This document shows, one piece after another, positions 1-6,721 of a stretch of DNA of 36,691 nucleotides (the stretch's first letter is position 1; the number at the start of each line of letters is the position of its first letter). Source of the DNA: Candidatus Udaeobacter sp. (GTDB taxonomy: Bacteria > Verrucomicrobiota > Verrucomicrobiia > Chthoniobacterales > UBA10450). Both the position numbers and the translations under genes were made by a program. A model generated the notes under the pieces. The model was not told the origin of the DNA. It saw only the letters and a program-made list of their open reading frames with translations, and did not search any database. The DNA lies in assembly GCA_013372845.1 (NCBI GenBank), contig JAALOD010000019.1, positions 1 to 36,691 of the forward strand, written 5' to 3'.

Positions 1-155
1 TCGACATGGACCGAGTTGAACGTAATGCTCGGTTCTTCCGGCGTTGCTCGAATCTCTCGTGCTGCAGCTCGCTTTGCTGGCGTAGGTTCTGCTCCAAGCC
101 CAAGTGCAAAGCTTAACGTGGCGAAACAAAAGAACAGCAAACGGTAACCAGACAT
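1..155 (-). CDS. partial secreted protein, N-terminal part only
   Basis: This reading frame is open from an ATG at 155 to the left edge of the window and gives about 51 codons. It begins with a short polar stretch, a hydrophobic core of about 15 residues (LLFFCFATLSFALGLG) and an Ala/Pro/Arg-rich segment, which is a typical Sec signal peptide followed by a low-complexity linker. The mature domain lies outside the window, so no function can be given. It is on the same strand as the thioredoxin-like gene upstream of it (127 nt spacer) and could be co-transcribed. No clear ribosome binding site precedes the ATG, so the start is provisional. Confidence 0.55.
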   Translation of the reverse strand, partial: MSGYRLLFFCFATLSFALGLGAEPTPAKRAAAREIRATPEEPSITFNSVHV

Positions 156-282
156 AACTGGGAACTTGGCGAAGGTGAATGCGTATCTAGCAGAGGCTGC
201 CGGTTACGCAAGGCACGACTGCCTTTGCGCCAAAGCGAGAAATCCGCAGCCGATTTTATTCGCGACAGAAGTCAAGGCCGAT

Positions 283-735
283 TCAGCCTTTTCGCAATTT
301 CTGCAGTTGCGCGATGAATGCGGTCGGACCGTCGGGAAAGTAACCGTCGTACCGCCAAAGCTTCTGTCCGTCGGCGCTAAGGATAACAATCGTGGGAAAC
401 CCTACAATCTCGTACTGCATCGCAAGTTCGCGGTTTTGTTTTTTCAGCTCAGGGGTTTGCGGTTTGCCACGTGGGAAATCGAGTTCTACGACCACTAGGT
501 TATCCCGCGCGAAGTCCTTAAATTCCGGCTGTAACAGAACCTCCTTGTCGAACTTTTTGCACCAGCCGCACCAATCTGAGCCAGTAAAATCAAGCAGCAG
601 GAATTTGTTACCCGCTTTGGCCTCTTGCTGCGCTTTCTTGTAATCGGTGAGCCAGCCAGATTCTGCACTCGCGAACGACCCGGAGATAAGAACGGAGGCC
701 GCAACGGCGAAAAGAAAAAAACGGTAGGTTTTCAC
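283..735 (-). CDS. periplasmic thioredoxin-family protein
   Basis: This is a 150-residue exported thioredoxin-fold protein. Residues 1-24 form a signal peptide with cleavage likely after SFASA. The redox motif Cys-Gly-Trp-Cys is at residues 56-59, inside the WCGWCKK context typical of the Thioredoxin_7/DsbD-C-terminal-like group. The cis-proline loop is at VGFPT (Pro114). The family reduces or exchanges disulfides of envelope proteins, but the partner here is unknown and no DsbD/CcdA-like membrane reductase is in the window. The long charged helix between the active site and the cis-Pro, containing the segment KPQTPELKKQN, is common in Thioredoxin_7 members. The start fits because the signal peptide begins immediately. 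Confidence 0.88.
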   Translation of the reverse strand: MKTYRFFLFAVAASVLISGSFASAESGWLTDYKKAQQEAKAGNKFLLLDFTGSDWCGWCKKFDKEVLLQPEFKDFARDNLVVVELDFPRGKPQTPELKKQNRELAMQYEIVGFPTIVILSADGQKLWRYDGYFPDGPTAFIAQLQKLRKG

Positions 736-817
736 GTCACCATCTTCGATGGAAATACTACCTAGCGCAAGAGCGGTACATCACCGCCTGCGCGGCACTT
801 ATTTTCTCAGTCCGCAA

Positions 818-845
818 ATAGCCCGGCGAACGAACGCCGGGCTAT
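818..845 (-). terminator. hairpin downstream of the SWIB gene
   Basis: A perfect 11-bp inverted repeat (818-828 and 835-845, GC-rich core GCCCGGCG) encloses a 6-nt loop and begins 16 nt past the stop codon of the SWIB gene on the minus strand. Read in that direction it is followed by TTTGCGG, so the U-tract is weak. It is best read as a transcription terminator or 3'-end-stabilising hairpin. Confidence 0.6.
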
Positions 846-860
846 CGACGGGTTTGCGAT

Positions 861-1145
861 CTACGGCCGCAGATGCTTCGAGACGAGCTTGGTCATCTCG
901 AACATACTCACCTGGCTCTTACCATTGAATACCGGCCGGAGTGAGTCGTCGGCGTTGATCATGGTTCGTTTCTTTTTATCCTGGCAACCGTGCTTCTTGA
1001 TGTAGTTCCAGAGCTTTTTGGTAAGCTCCGAGCGTGGTAGCGGCTGCGACCCGACAATGGCAGCAAGCTTATCGTCAGGCTGGACCGGTCTCATGAAGGC
1101 GGGATTCGGTTTGCGCTTGGAAGTTTTCTTTTTGGTTTTCGGCAT
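861..1145 (-). CDS. SWIB/MDM2 domain protein
   Basis: This 94-residue basic protein has a Lys-rich N-terminal tail (KTKKKTSKRK) followed by one SWIB domain covering about residues 20-92. The recognisable core reads LPRSELTKKLWNYIKKHG, then a hydrophobic C-terminal part ending MFEMTKLVSKHL. SWIB domains are best known from eukaryotic SWI/SNF chromatin remodelers. Stand-alone bacterial forms occur notably in Chlamydiae and relatives, where a nucleoid or topoisomerase-linked role has been proposed. Here the basic tail suggests nucleic-acid binding, which is inference. The gene is monocistronic in appearance, with a hairpin after its stop and a 65-nt spacer to the upstream phosphatase gene. Confidence 0.9.
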   Translation of the reverse strand: MPKTKKKTSKRKPNPAFMRPVQPDDKLAAIVGSQPLPRSELTKKLWNYIKKHGCQDKKKRTMINADDSLRPVFNGKSQVSMFEMTKLVSKHLRP

Positions 1146-1210
1146 GCAGGCTGATTAACGTTTCGCCTGCGAGAGAGCAACACTAATTTTAAGCAAACGA
1201 CAAAATTTAT

Positions 1211-2383
1211 TCAGGGGGCCATTCGGCGCACAGCCAGAGCTGTCAGATCATCGGACAAGGAGTCTTCGGCGTTATTTGGCGTTGCTCGCTCTAAAACTCT
1301 CCTGAGTAATACTTCGGCAGTCGGAGCGGAATGATCCAGCATCTTCTCTAACTGCTGTGGCGTCACTCGGCGCTCGTTATTTTTTGAGGAGCCAAACAAG
1401 CCGTCGGTATAGAGAAGGAAGGCGTCTCCTGGTTTGAAGTCGAGCGCGGTTTCTACAAATTTGGAGCGTTCGAGACCCAACGGAGGTGCGACCGATGCGA
1501 TCGATTCGGTTGCACCGTTATGGCGAACGATGAGAAGCGGCGGATGACCCGCTCCTACAGCGTGCGCGCTTCCGTTTGTGTGATTGAGCGCAACACACAT
1601 CGCTGTCATGAAAGAGCGCCCGCCAAAAATGCTGCGAAAGTCGTCGTTGACTGCCTCCATCACGGTGGCTGGCGAGCTGTGTTCCACATTGCCATGGTGA
1701 AAGAGAAGCTTTGCCAGCGTTGTGAGCAGTGCAGCAGCGGCCCCGTGACCGGAGCCATCAGCGATCCAGAACAATATCCGGCCATCCTTCATTCGCAGCC
1801 AGCCGTAGATATCCCCGCCCACCTGGATCACGGGGCGATAACAGGTTGCAACCTCCCATCCGGGCAGCACCAGGGGCTTTTGGGGAATTAGCGATTGCTG
1901 CGTCAGACGCGCTGCCGCCAGGTCGCGCTCGAGGTCGTGGCGCCATCGTTCGAGTTCGTCATTTTGCCTCTCCAATTGCCGCCTCATGGAACGGAGTCGA
2001 AGCTGGGTCTCGATTCTCGCACGCAACACTGCGGTATTGACTGGTTTTGTCACAAAATCATCTGCGCCGGCGTGTAAACAAGAGACTTCGCTTTCCTCGC
2101 TTCCGTGCGCGGTCAACATAATCGCCGGTACCTGTGCGACTGCCTGGTGTTGATCCGAGCGAAGCTCTTTTAACACCTCCGCCCCATTTGCCCCTGGCAT
2201 GTCGAAGTCGAGCAACAGAAGCGAAGGCGGCTCGGCGTGAATCATCTCCAATGCTTCGGCGCCGTTCCCGCACACCTGGCAGTTGTAGCCGGCAGACGTC
2301 AGTACCTGCGCCAGGATTTTGCGGCTCAAAGCATCATCATCTACTATCAAGATTTCTGCGTGGGAGTTGTTGGACGTCGACAT
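1211..2383 (-). CDS. response regulator with SpoIIE-type PP2C phosphatase output
   Basis: The N-terminal receiver domain (about residues 8-125) has the acidic pocket IVDDD at 13-17, phospho-acceptor Asp59 (LLLLDFD) and the conserved VTKPV lysine. A coiled-coil linker (about 130-175, RRQLERQNDELERW) leads into a SpoIIE/RsbU-type PP2C domain with the metal-binding motifs VGGDIYG, IADGSGHG, YTDGLFG and SDDLTA. Proteins of this layout (RssB/RsbU-like) dephosphorylate an anti-anti-sigma STAS protein when the receiver is phosphorylated. The target could be the STAS protein encoded at 10313, but that link is inference. The frame is open upstream to 2560, overlapping the divergent lipoprotein gene. 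I chose the ATG at 2383 because the receiver begins a few residues later; an ATG at 2419 is the alternative. Confidence 0.88.
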   Translation of the reverse strand: MSTSNNSHAEILIVDDDALSRKILAQVLTSAGYNCQVCGNGAEALEMIHAEPPSLLLLDFDMPGANGAEVLKELRSDQHQAVAQVPAIMLTAHGSEESEVSCLHAGADDFVTKPVNTAVLRARIETQLRLRSMRRQLERQNDELERWRHDLERDLAAARLTQQSLIPQKPLVLPGWEVATCYRPVIQVGGDIYGWLRMKDGRILFWIADGSGHGAAAALLTTLAKLLFHHGNVEHSSPATVMEAVNDDFRSIFGGRSFMTAMCVALNHTNGSAHAVGAGHPPLLIVRHNGATESIASVAPPLGLERSKFVETALDFKPGDAFLLYTDGLFGSSKNNERRVTPQQLEKMLDHSAPTAEVLLRRVLERATPNNAEDSLSDDLTALAVRRMAP

Positions 2384-2479
2384 CTCTATCTTGGAATCGG
2401 ATGGAAGGCGGACCGTCATTGTATCCGCACCAATTTTTGCGAAAGCATCTCCGAGTGTGAACAAAAAGCGATTTAATGA

Positions 2480-2508
2480 TTGGCAACCACTCTGACTGCG
2501 GATACGAT
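2480..2508 (+). promoter_or_regulatory. candidate sigma70-type promoter for the lipoprotein gene
   Basis: TTGGCA (2480-2485) and TACGAT (2503-2508) are separated by 17 nt, 20 nt before the lipoprotein ATG at 2529. Matches to the consensus are 5/6 and 4/6. It lies in the divergent spacer between the phosphatase and lipoprotein genes. This is a sequence match only. Confidence 0.35.
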
Positions 2509-2528
2509 TGTGACAGTATTTTCCATTT

Positions 2529-2921
2529 ATGAAATTCTCATTGTCGCTTGCTCTATTCACGGCCTTCCTGGTCGCCTCATGCAGTGAAGAGCCGCAGCCG
2601 CCACCCTCCCGACATCGGGCCGCCAGCTATGGGCCCACCCAGCCTGGACAGTACCCGCCGCCGCAACAACCATTCAACCCGAATGGCCCGGTTCAACCTA
2701 CAGGTACACCGCCCGTGGAAACCGCAGCAGCGCCACCTCCTCCACCAGCCGCGCCGACGAAGGTGGCAAAGGGGGATTATCCATACGGAATCCCCGTTCC
2801 CGGCAAACCTCACCTGGTAGAGAGTCCGTATTCACCTGGCAAATATATCGATGTGGAAGGATTCCCTCCGGGAACGGAAGTAAAGGATCCGTACACGGAC
2901 AAAATCTTTCTGGTTCCGTAA
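2529..2921 (+). CDS. proline-rich lipoprotein
   Basis: This 130-residue precursor has a short signal peptide ending in the lipobox LVASC, with Cys18 as the lipidation site. Residues 19-80 are a Pro/Gln/Ala-rich, presumably extended linker (PPPQQP, PPPPPAAP). A compact C-terminal segment (about 82-130) contains the motifs YPYGIPVPGKP, SPYSPGKYIDVEGFPPGTEV and KDPYTDKIFLVP. The linker would hold the small C-terminal module away from the membrane. I do not recognise a characterised family, though the C-terminal motif looks like a conserved domain and resembles sequences I associate with Verrucomicrobiota. It precedes aroA by 109 nt on the same strand and is divergent from the response-regulator phosphatase. 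Confidence 0.85.
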   Translation: MKFSLSLALFTAFLVASCSEEPQPPPSRHRAASYGPTQPGQYPPPQQPFNPNGPVQPTGTPPVETAAAPPPPPAAPTKVAKGDYPYGIPVPGKPHLVESPYSPGKYIDVEGFPPGTEVKDPYTDKIFLVP

Positions 2922-2983
2922 CGGGTTGCCTTGAGGGTGTTCGAGGCTGATGCTGGGTGCTGAATTGGCGCGGCGCCTGCCTT

Positions 2984-3011
2984 TATTGAGCATCCCGTAT
3001 TGAGTATCCAC
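2984..3011 (+). repeat. 14-nt tandem direct repeat (2 copies) before aroA
   Basis: Two adjacent units, TATTGAGCATCCCG (2984-2997) and TATTGAGTATCCAC (2998-3011), match at 11 of 14 positions and sit 20 nt before the aroA ATG. The unit could be read as two 7-mers, in line with 7-nt arrays elsewhere in this window. Confidence 0.5.
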
Positions 3012-3030
3012 CAACGGTTTCTTCTTATCT

Positions 3031-4386
3031 ATGGAGTTACGGGTAAAACGGGCACCTCGAATTGACATCGAGATTACTGTACCCGGCGATAAAAGCATCT
3101 CGCATCGTGCGGTAATTATCGCCGCCTTATCGAATGGAGTGTGCACTCTGCAAGGGTTTCTTCCCAGCGAAGATTGTATGCATACGGTGAACGCGCTGCG
3201 CGCGCTCGGGATCAAGATCGAACAACCCGAGCCGGCCACGTTGATCGTGCACGGGAAAAAGCGGGTTCTTACGCCGCCTAAAAGCGAAATCAATTGCGGC
3301 AATTCCGGCACGACCATGCGCCTTCTCGCCGGGCTGCTTGCTGGGCAGACATTTGAAAGTCGGCTTGTCGCGGATGCCGGGCTGTCAAAACGCCCGATGG
3401 AGCGAGTCATCGCGCCACTTCGTCAGATGGGTGCGAATATTGTCGCGGAAGGTCCCGAAGAGACGCCACCGCTGCGGATCCAGGGCGGTTCCTTGCGTGG
3501 TATTCGTTATCGACCGCCTGTGGCAAGCGCGCAGGTGAAAGGCGCGTTGCTGCTGGCCGGCCTCTTTGCCAAGGGCAAGACCATCGTGATCGAGCCAGCA
3601 CCGACTCGGAATCATATGGAGATGATGTTTGATTATTTTCTGGTTCGAACAGCGGTGGACGGAAATGGCAGCGTCACCGTGTTCGGCGACCAAGTGCCAG
3701 AGTCGCGCGACTTTGGCATTCCAGGGGACATTTCTTCCGCGGCCTTTTGGCTGGTTGCCGCTGCGGCGCAGCGACGAGGTCATCTGCTCATTCGCGATGC
3801 TGGTTTGAACCACACACGAACGGCTTTACTCGGTGTTCTACTTCGGATGGGTGCGCAAGTGCGCGAGGCCATTGAAGACACCGATCAAGTCGAACCGCGC
3901 GGAATTGTCGAAGTCACCGGTTTCCCGCTCAAGGGCACTGTCATTCAGGGTAAAGAAGTACCGCAGCTCATTGATGAACTGCCGATCCTTGCAGTCGCCG
4001 GCGCCCTTGCGGAAGGCAAAACGATTATTCGCCACGCAGAAGAATTGCGCGTGAAAGAAAGCGATCGCATCGCCGCAATCGCGCACAATTTGCGTGCCAT
4101 GGGAGCGCAGGTAGCTGAAATGAACGATGGCCTTGAGATACTTGGTCCGGCTCCCCTGCACGGGGTCCGCGTGCCAAGTTTTGGCGACCATCGTATTGCG
4201 ATGGCCTTTGCCATTGCGGGCTTGTTCGCTGATGGCGAAACCGTTGTCCAGGAAGCTGAATGTATTCGTGAATCTTATCCTGGATTTGAAGCCGTCCTTG
4301 AAGAGTTCACAAATCCAAAGCGGATGCAAATCAGCACGCCTGTGATCGGTTCACTTACTCCCGGGCCCGTCGAGGAAGAAGCATGA
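3031..4386 (+). CDS. aroA: 3-phosphoshikimate 1-carboxyvinyltransferase (EPSP synthase)
   Basis: This enzyme joins phosphoenolpyruvate to shikimate-3-phosphate in the sixth step of the cytoplasmic shikimate pathway. The 451-residue protein has the full set of family motifs: GDKSISHR at residues 19-26, GNSGTT at 90-95, the SAQVKGALLLAG segment at 166-177, the catalytic pair Asp315-Glu316 in LIDELPILA, the signature RVKESDR at 340-346, and FGDHRIAMA at 385-391. The GNSGTT form is like that of Bacillus-type enzymes, not the GNAGTA form of E. coli. The length is at the upper end of normal because of a short C-terminal tail rich in Glu/Pro. The ATG at 3031 fits the family N-terminus, although no ribosome binding site is evident. 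cmk follows at 184 nt. Confidence 0.96.
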   Translation: MELRVKRAPRIDIEITVPGDKSISHRAVIIAALSNGVCTLQGFLPSEDCMHTVNALRALGIKIEQPEPATLIVHGKKRVLTPPKSEINCGNSGTTMRLLAGLLAGQTFESRLVADAGLSKRPMERVIAPLRQMGANIVAEGPEETPPLRIQGGSLRGIRYRPPVASAQVKGALLLAGLFAKGKTIVIEPAPTRNHMEMMFDYFLVRTAVDGNGSVTVFGDQVPESRDFGIPGDISSAAFWLVAAAAQRRGHLLIRDAGLNHTRTALLGVLLRMGAQVREAIEDTDQVEPRGIVEVTGFPLKGTVIQGKEVPQLIDELPILAVAGALAEGKTIIRHAEELRVKESDRIAAIAHNLRAMGAQVAEMNDGLEILGPAPLHGVRVPSFGDHRIAMAFAIAGLFADGETVVQEAECIRESYPGFEAVLEEFTNPKRMQISTPVIGSLTPGPVEEEA

Positions 4387-4425
4387 GTCGCTGCAATTGA
4401 GCCCATGGCGCAATGTCTCATACTT

Positions 4426-4467
4426 CAACGCGCAACGTTTAACGCTCAACATCCAATGTTCAATTTA
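4426..4467 (+). repeat. degenerate 7-nt tandem array (6 units) after aroA
   Basis: Six heptamers related to CAACGTT run head to tail: CAACGCG, CAACGTT, TAACGCT, CAACATC, CAATGTT, CAATTTA. The segment 4441-4450 can also pair with 4479-4488 (10 bp, one G-U), followed by TTCCCTCATTTT, so the array may contribute to a weak terminator between aroA and cmk. The spacer contains no gene. Confidence 0.5.
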
Positions 4468-4570
4468 GATCGTTGAGGGTTGGGCGTTTTCCCTCATTTT
4501 GCCATCGACGTTACGCACGGCACCCGTTGCATACCCGCGCGTTCGCCGGCTAAAGTGAAGGCCTCAATTT

Positions 4571-5233
4571 ATGCACGCTTCCCAGCCACGTTGTCATCGG
4601 GTAATTGCCATTGATGGCCCGGCGGCCTCCGGAAAAAGCAGTGTCGCGCGAGAGCTCTCCCGGCGCCTGGGATTTGTGTACGTTAATTCTGGCGCCATTT
4701 ATCGAGCAATCACCTGGCACATCCTGCAAAAGAAGATCCATCCGGAAGAAAGCGATCGTATCGCGGGAGCCCTTCGGGTGGCCGGCATCACGTGCCGCCT
4801 GCAAGACAATGAGTCGCGCATTCTGATTGGTGGCGTGGATCCCGGGGAGCACTTGCGTGATGATCCTGTGAACAAAAGCGTTGCAGGCGTCAGTCAGTTC
4901 CCTGTGGTTCGCCAGCTTGTCGCGAAGAAACTGCACGAGGACGCACAAAGCCACGATCTGATCGTGGAAGGCCGGGATATTGGATCGGTCGTTTTTCCCG
5001 ACACGCCCTACAAATTTTACATTGATGCTTCGCCTGAGGTGCGTCTCCAGCGTCGGGCCGCACAAGGAGAGCGCGACGAAATCGCGATTCGTGATCGCGC
5101 TGATTCTTTACGCCCCGTCTCACCGCTGGTGATCGCGAAAGATGCGCATGTCATCGACACGTCACATCTTACGATTCAGCAGGTCATCGACCAGATCATC
5201 GGCCTACTCAAGAAAATGGGCCTGCCGATTTAG
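4571..5233 (+). CDS. cmk: cytidylate kinase
   Basis: This kinase phosphorylates CMP and dCMP with ATP in pyrimidine nucleotide salvage and supply. The 220-residue length is normal. The P-loop is GPAASGKSS at residues 16-24. The NMP-binding part includes VNSGAIYRAI, followed by VEGRDIGSVVFPD and the LID region with RRAAQGERDEIAIRDRADS. The C-terminus carries the family-typical VIDTSHLTIQQVI segment. A good ribosome binding site (GAAGG, 9 nt before) supports the ATG at 4571. The cmk-plsC order is common in bacteria, and the acyltransferase gene follows after a 57-nt spacer that is mostly an inverted repeat. Confidence 0.95.
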   Translation: MHASQPRCHRVIAIDGPAASGKSSVARELSRRLGFVYVNSGAIYRAITWHILQKKIHPEESDRIAGALRVAGITCRLQDNESRILIGGVDPGEHLRDDPVNKSVAGVSQFPVVRQLVAKKLHEDAQSHDLIVEGRDIGSVVFPDTPYKFYIDASPEVRLQRRAAQGERDEIAIRDRADSLRPVSPLVIAKDAHVIDTSHLTIQQVIDQIIGLLKKMGLPI

Positions 5234-5273
5234 CGGTTCAAAGATTGAGTGAAAACAAATCGCTGAACCGCTA
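5231..5273 (+). repeat. inverted repeat spanning the cmk stop codon
   Basis: The perfect 10-bp arms TAGCGGTTCA (5231-5240) and TGAACCGCTA (5264-5273) enclose a 23-nt loop. The left arm begins with the cmk stop codon TAG, and plsC starts 17 nt after the right arm. There is no U-tract, so this could be an mRNA-processing or attenuating hairpin and is less likely a simple terminator. Confidence 0.55.
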
Positions 5274-5290
5274 ATTCGTTTACTCGTTAA

Positions 5291-5905
5291 ATGAATTTCT
5301 ATTACTGGCTCGGTTATCATCTTAGCCGCCTTGTTGGCCGCTTGTTTTTCCATTTTCGTGTAATTCATCGGGAGCGCATGCTTCAGAGTGGGCCCGTCAT
5401 TCTCGCGATGAACCATCAGAGTTATCTCGATCCACCGCTTGCCGGTACCGCGTGTGATCGGGCCGTTTACTTTTTGGCGCGGCGAACATTGCTGGACGTG
5501 CCGCCGCTCGGCTGGCTTTTGCCGAAGCTCAATGTAATCCCGGTCAATCAAGAGGGCATCGACCGCAGCGCGCTGAAGGCTTTGATTCGTGTTCTAAAGG
5601 CTGGGAACGCGGCCCTGGTCTTTCCGGAAGGCTCGCGCACTGTCGACGGTAACTTGCAGCCGGCCGAGGCGGGATTGGGTCTCGTCATTGCAAAAACCCT
5701 GGCGCCAGTCGTGCCTATGCGGATCTTTGGCGCCCACGAAGCCCTGCCACGCGGTGGCGGCGGTTTGCACTTTGTCCCAATTACTATTGTAATCGGAGAA
5801 CCGATTTTCTTTACGGCTGCCGATCTAAATCCACCAGGGAAAGATCTCTATAACCGGCTAAGTCAGCGAGTCATGGATGCAATCGCGGCTTTGCAGTGGA
5901 ACTGA
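5291..5905 (+). CDS. 1-acylglycerol-3-phosphate acyltransferase family (PlsC-like)
   Basis: This 204-residue lysophospholipid acyltransferase-like membrane-associated enzyme would transfer an acyl chain to lysophosphatidate in phospholipid synthesis. The catalytic HX4D motif is His42-Asp47 (NHQSYLD), and the glycerol-phosphate binding block is FPEGSRT at 111-117. A further conserved segment, PVVPMRIFGA, lies near residue 153. One N-terminal hydrophobic stretch (YYWLGYHLSRLVGRLFF) probably docks it to the membrane. It follows cmk, an arrangement seen in many genomes. The acyl donor and exact substrate cannot be told from sequence, so plsC is given as the family only. Confidence 0.9.
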   Translation: MNFYYWLGYHLSRLVGRLFFHFRVIHRERMLQSGPVILAMNHQSYLDPPLAGTACDRAVYFLARRTLLDVPPLGWLLPKLNVIPVNQEGIDRSALKALIRVLKAGNAALVFPEGSRTVDGNLQPAEAGLGLVIAKTLAPVVPMRIFGAHEALPRGGGGLHFVPITIVIGEPIFFTAADLNPPGKDLYNRLSQRVMDAIAALQWN

Positions 5906-5984
5906 TGCAGGTCGTTGCCTTCGTCGAGTAAGGAAACGAATAAGGCGTCCTTGCGCGCGTGAAATCGATATCGATACTTCACAC

Positions 5985-6179
5985 GTGAATGCGCCGCAGC
6001 AACCTGCCGAAAAACTTCGATCACCTCAGGTCCCAAGAAGCGCTGTTGTGCTGATGATCGTCATCGTCGCATCACTCGCGCTAGTGGCCGTCTTTGCCAA
6101 TATTCAGCGCCTTCGCCGTGGTCAGATTGAGACAATCGTCGTCGTGCCGGCAACTTCCACCACGCCGCAGCCGCGTTAA
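5985..6179 (+). CDS. small single-pass membrane protein
   Basis: From a GTG at 5985 the frame gives 64 residues: a short Pro/Gln-rich N-terminus, a strong transmembrane helix (VVLMIVIVASLALVAVFA), a positively charged flank (RLRRG) and a Thr/Pro-rich tail ending TTPQPR. The frame is open further upstream to an ATG at 5877, but that would overlap plsC and add an Arg/Cys-rich stretch unlike a real N-terminus. I do not recognise a family. It lies between plsC and the coiled-coil gene on the same strand, 79 nt after plsC. Confidence 0.5.
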   Translation: MNAPQQPAEKLRSPQVPRSAVVLMIVIVASLALVAVFANIQRLRRGQIETIVVVPATSTTPQPR

Positions 6180-6316
6180 CTTTCATTTGACTAGCAGCTG
6201 CCGCCTCGGTTTGGTTTGCTCTGCCAAAAACAGGATGCAGGGCCGAACAACGACTCGCTCAGCGGAATGCCGAGCTGGATAGCCGTGAGAAAGCATTAGA
6301 CGAACGAGAGAAGGCA

Positions 6317-6688
6317 TTGGCCGAGAAGGAAAAAGCAATCGCACGTGCGGCCATGATTCCAGCCGACGCTCAATTGCGAGCTCTGAAAAGGGACGGCTCT
6401 TCGGGTGGTCCGCCTTCAGCAACAATCCCTCCCGGTTTAGCGCCGCCCGACAACTCACAACTCAAGGCCAGCAGGGAAAAGAGAATTGAAGAGCTGCGCG
6501 CTGTAAGGCAGCGCAGGATGGAGGCAATACAGAAAATGCGATCCATGAGGCCACAACCCAATTCCGGCGCCGGGGCGCCTGCCGACACGAGCGCGTCTGC
6601 CAACACCAGCGGGTCTGCCGATACCAGCACCTCCGCCGGCACTGGCGCGGAGGCGACTCCACCATCTCCGTCGTCCACGCCCCAGTAA
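6317..6688 (+). CDS. coiled-coil protein with low-complexity tail; 5' end uncertain
   Basis: The only standard start in frame is a TTG at 6317, giving 123 residues. The same frame is open back to 6191, and that upstream part reads like real protein: an Ala-rich hydrophobic stretch, then the coiled-coil repeat LAQRNAELDSREKALDER. No ATG, GTG or TTG exists between the stop at 6188-6190 and 6317. Either the gene has lost its start by a small indel or substitution, or translation starts late. The remainder holds a second charged helix (REKRIEELRAVRQRRMEAIQ) and a Ser/Thr/Ala/Gly repeat tail (DTSASANTSGSADTST). The coiled coil closely matches the N-terminus of the porin encoded at 28275. Function unknown. 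Confidence 0.55.
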   Translation: MAEKEKAIARAAMIPADAQLRALKRDGSSGGPPSATIPPGLAPPDNSQLKASREKRIEELRAVRQRRMEAIQKMRSMRPQPNSGAGAPADTSASANTSGSADTSTSAGTGAEATPPSPSSTPQ

Positions 6689-6721
6689 GTACGAGGCGTT
6701 GACCAATCCGTTTAGCGCGAA

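Noticed and set aside
2384-2560. N-terminal extension of the response-regulator phosphatase
   Set aside because: It overlaps the divergent lipoprotein start and its candidate promoter, and the extra residues precede a receiver domain that normally begins at its N-terminus.
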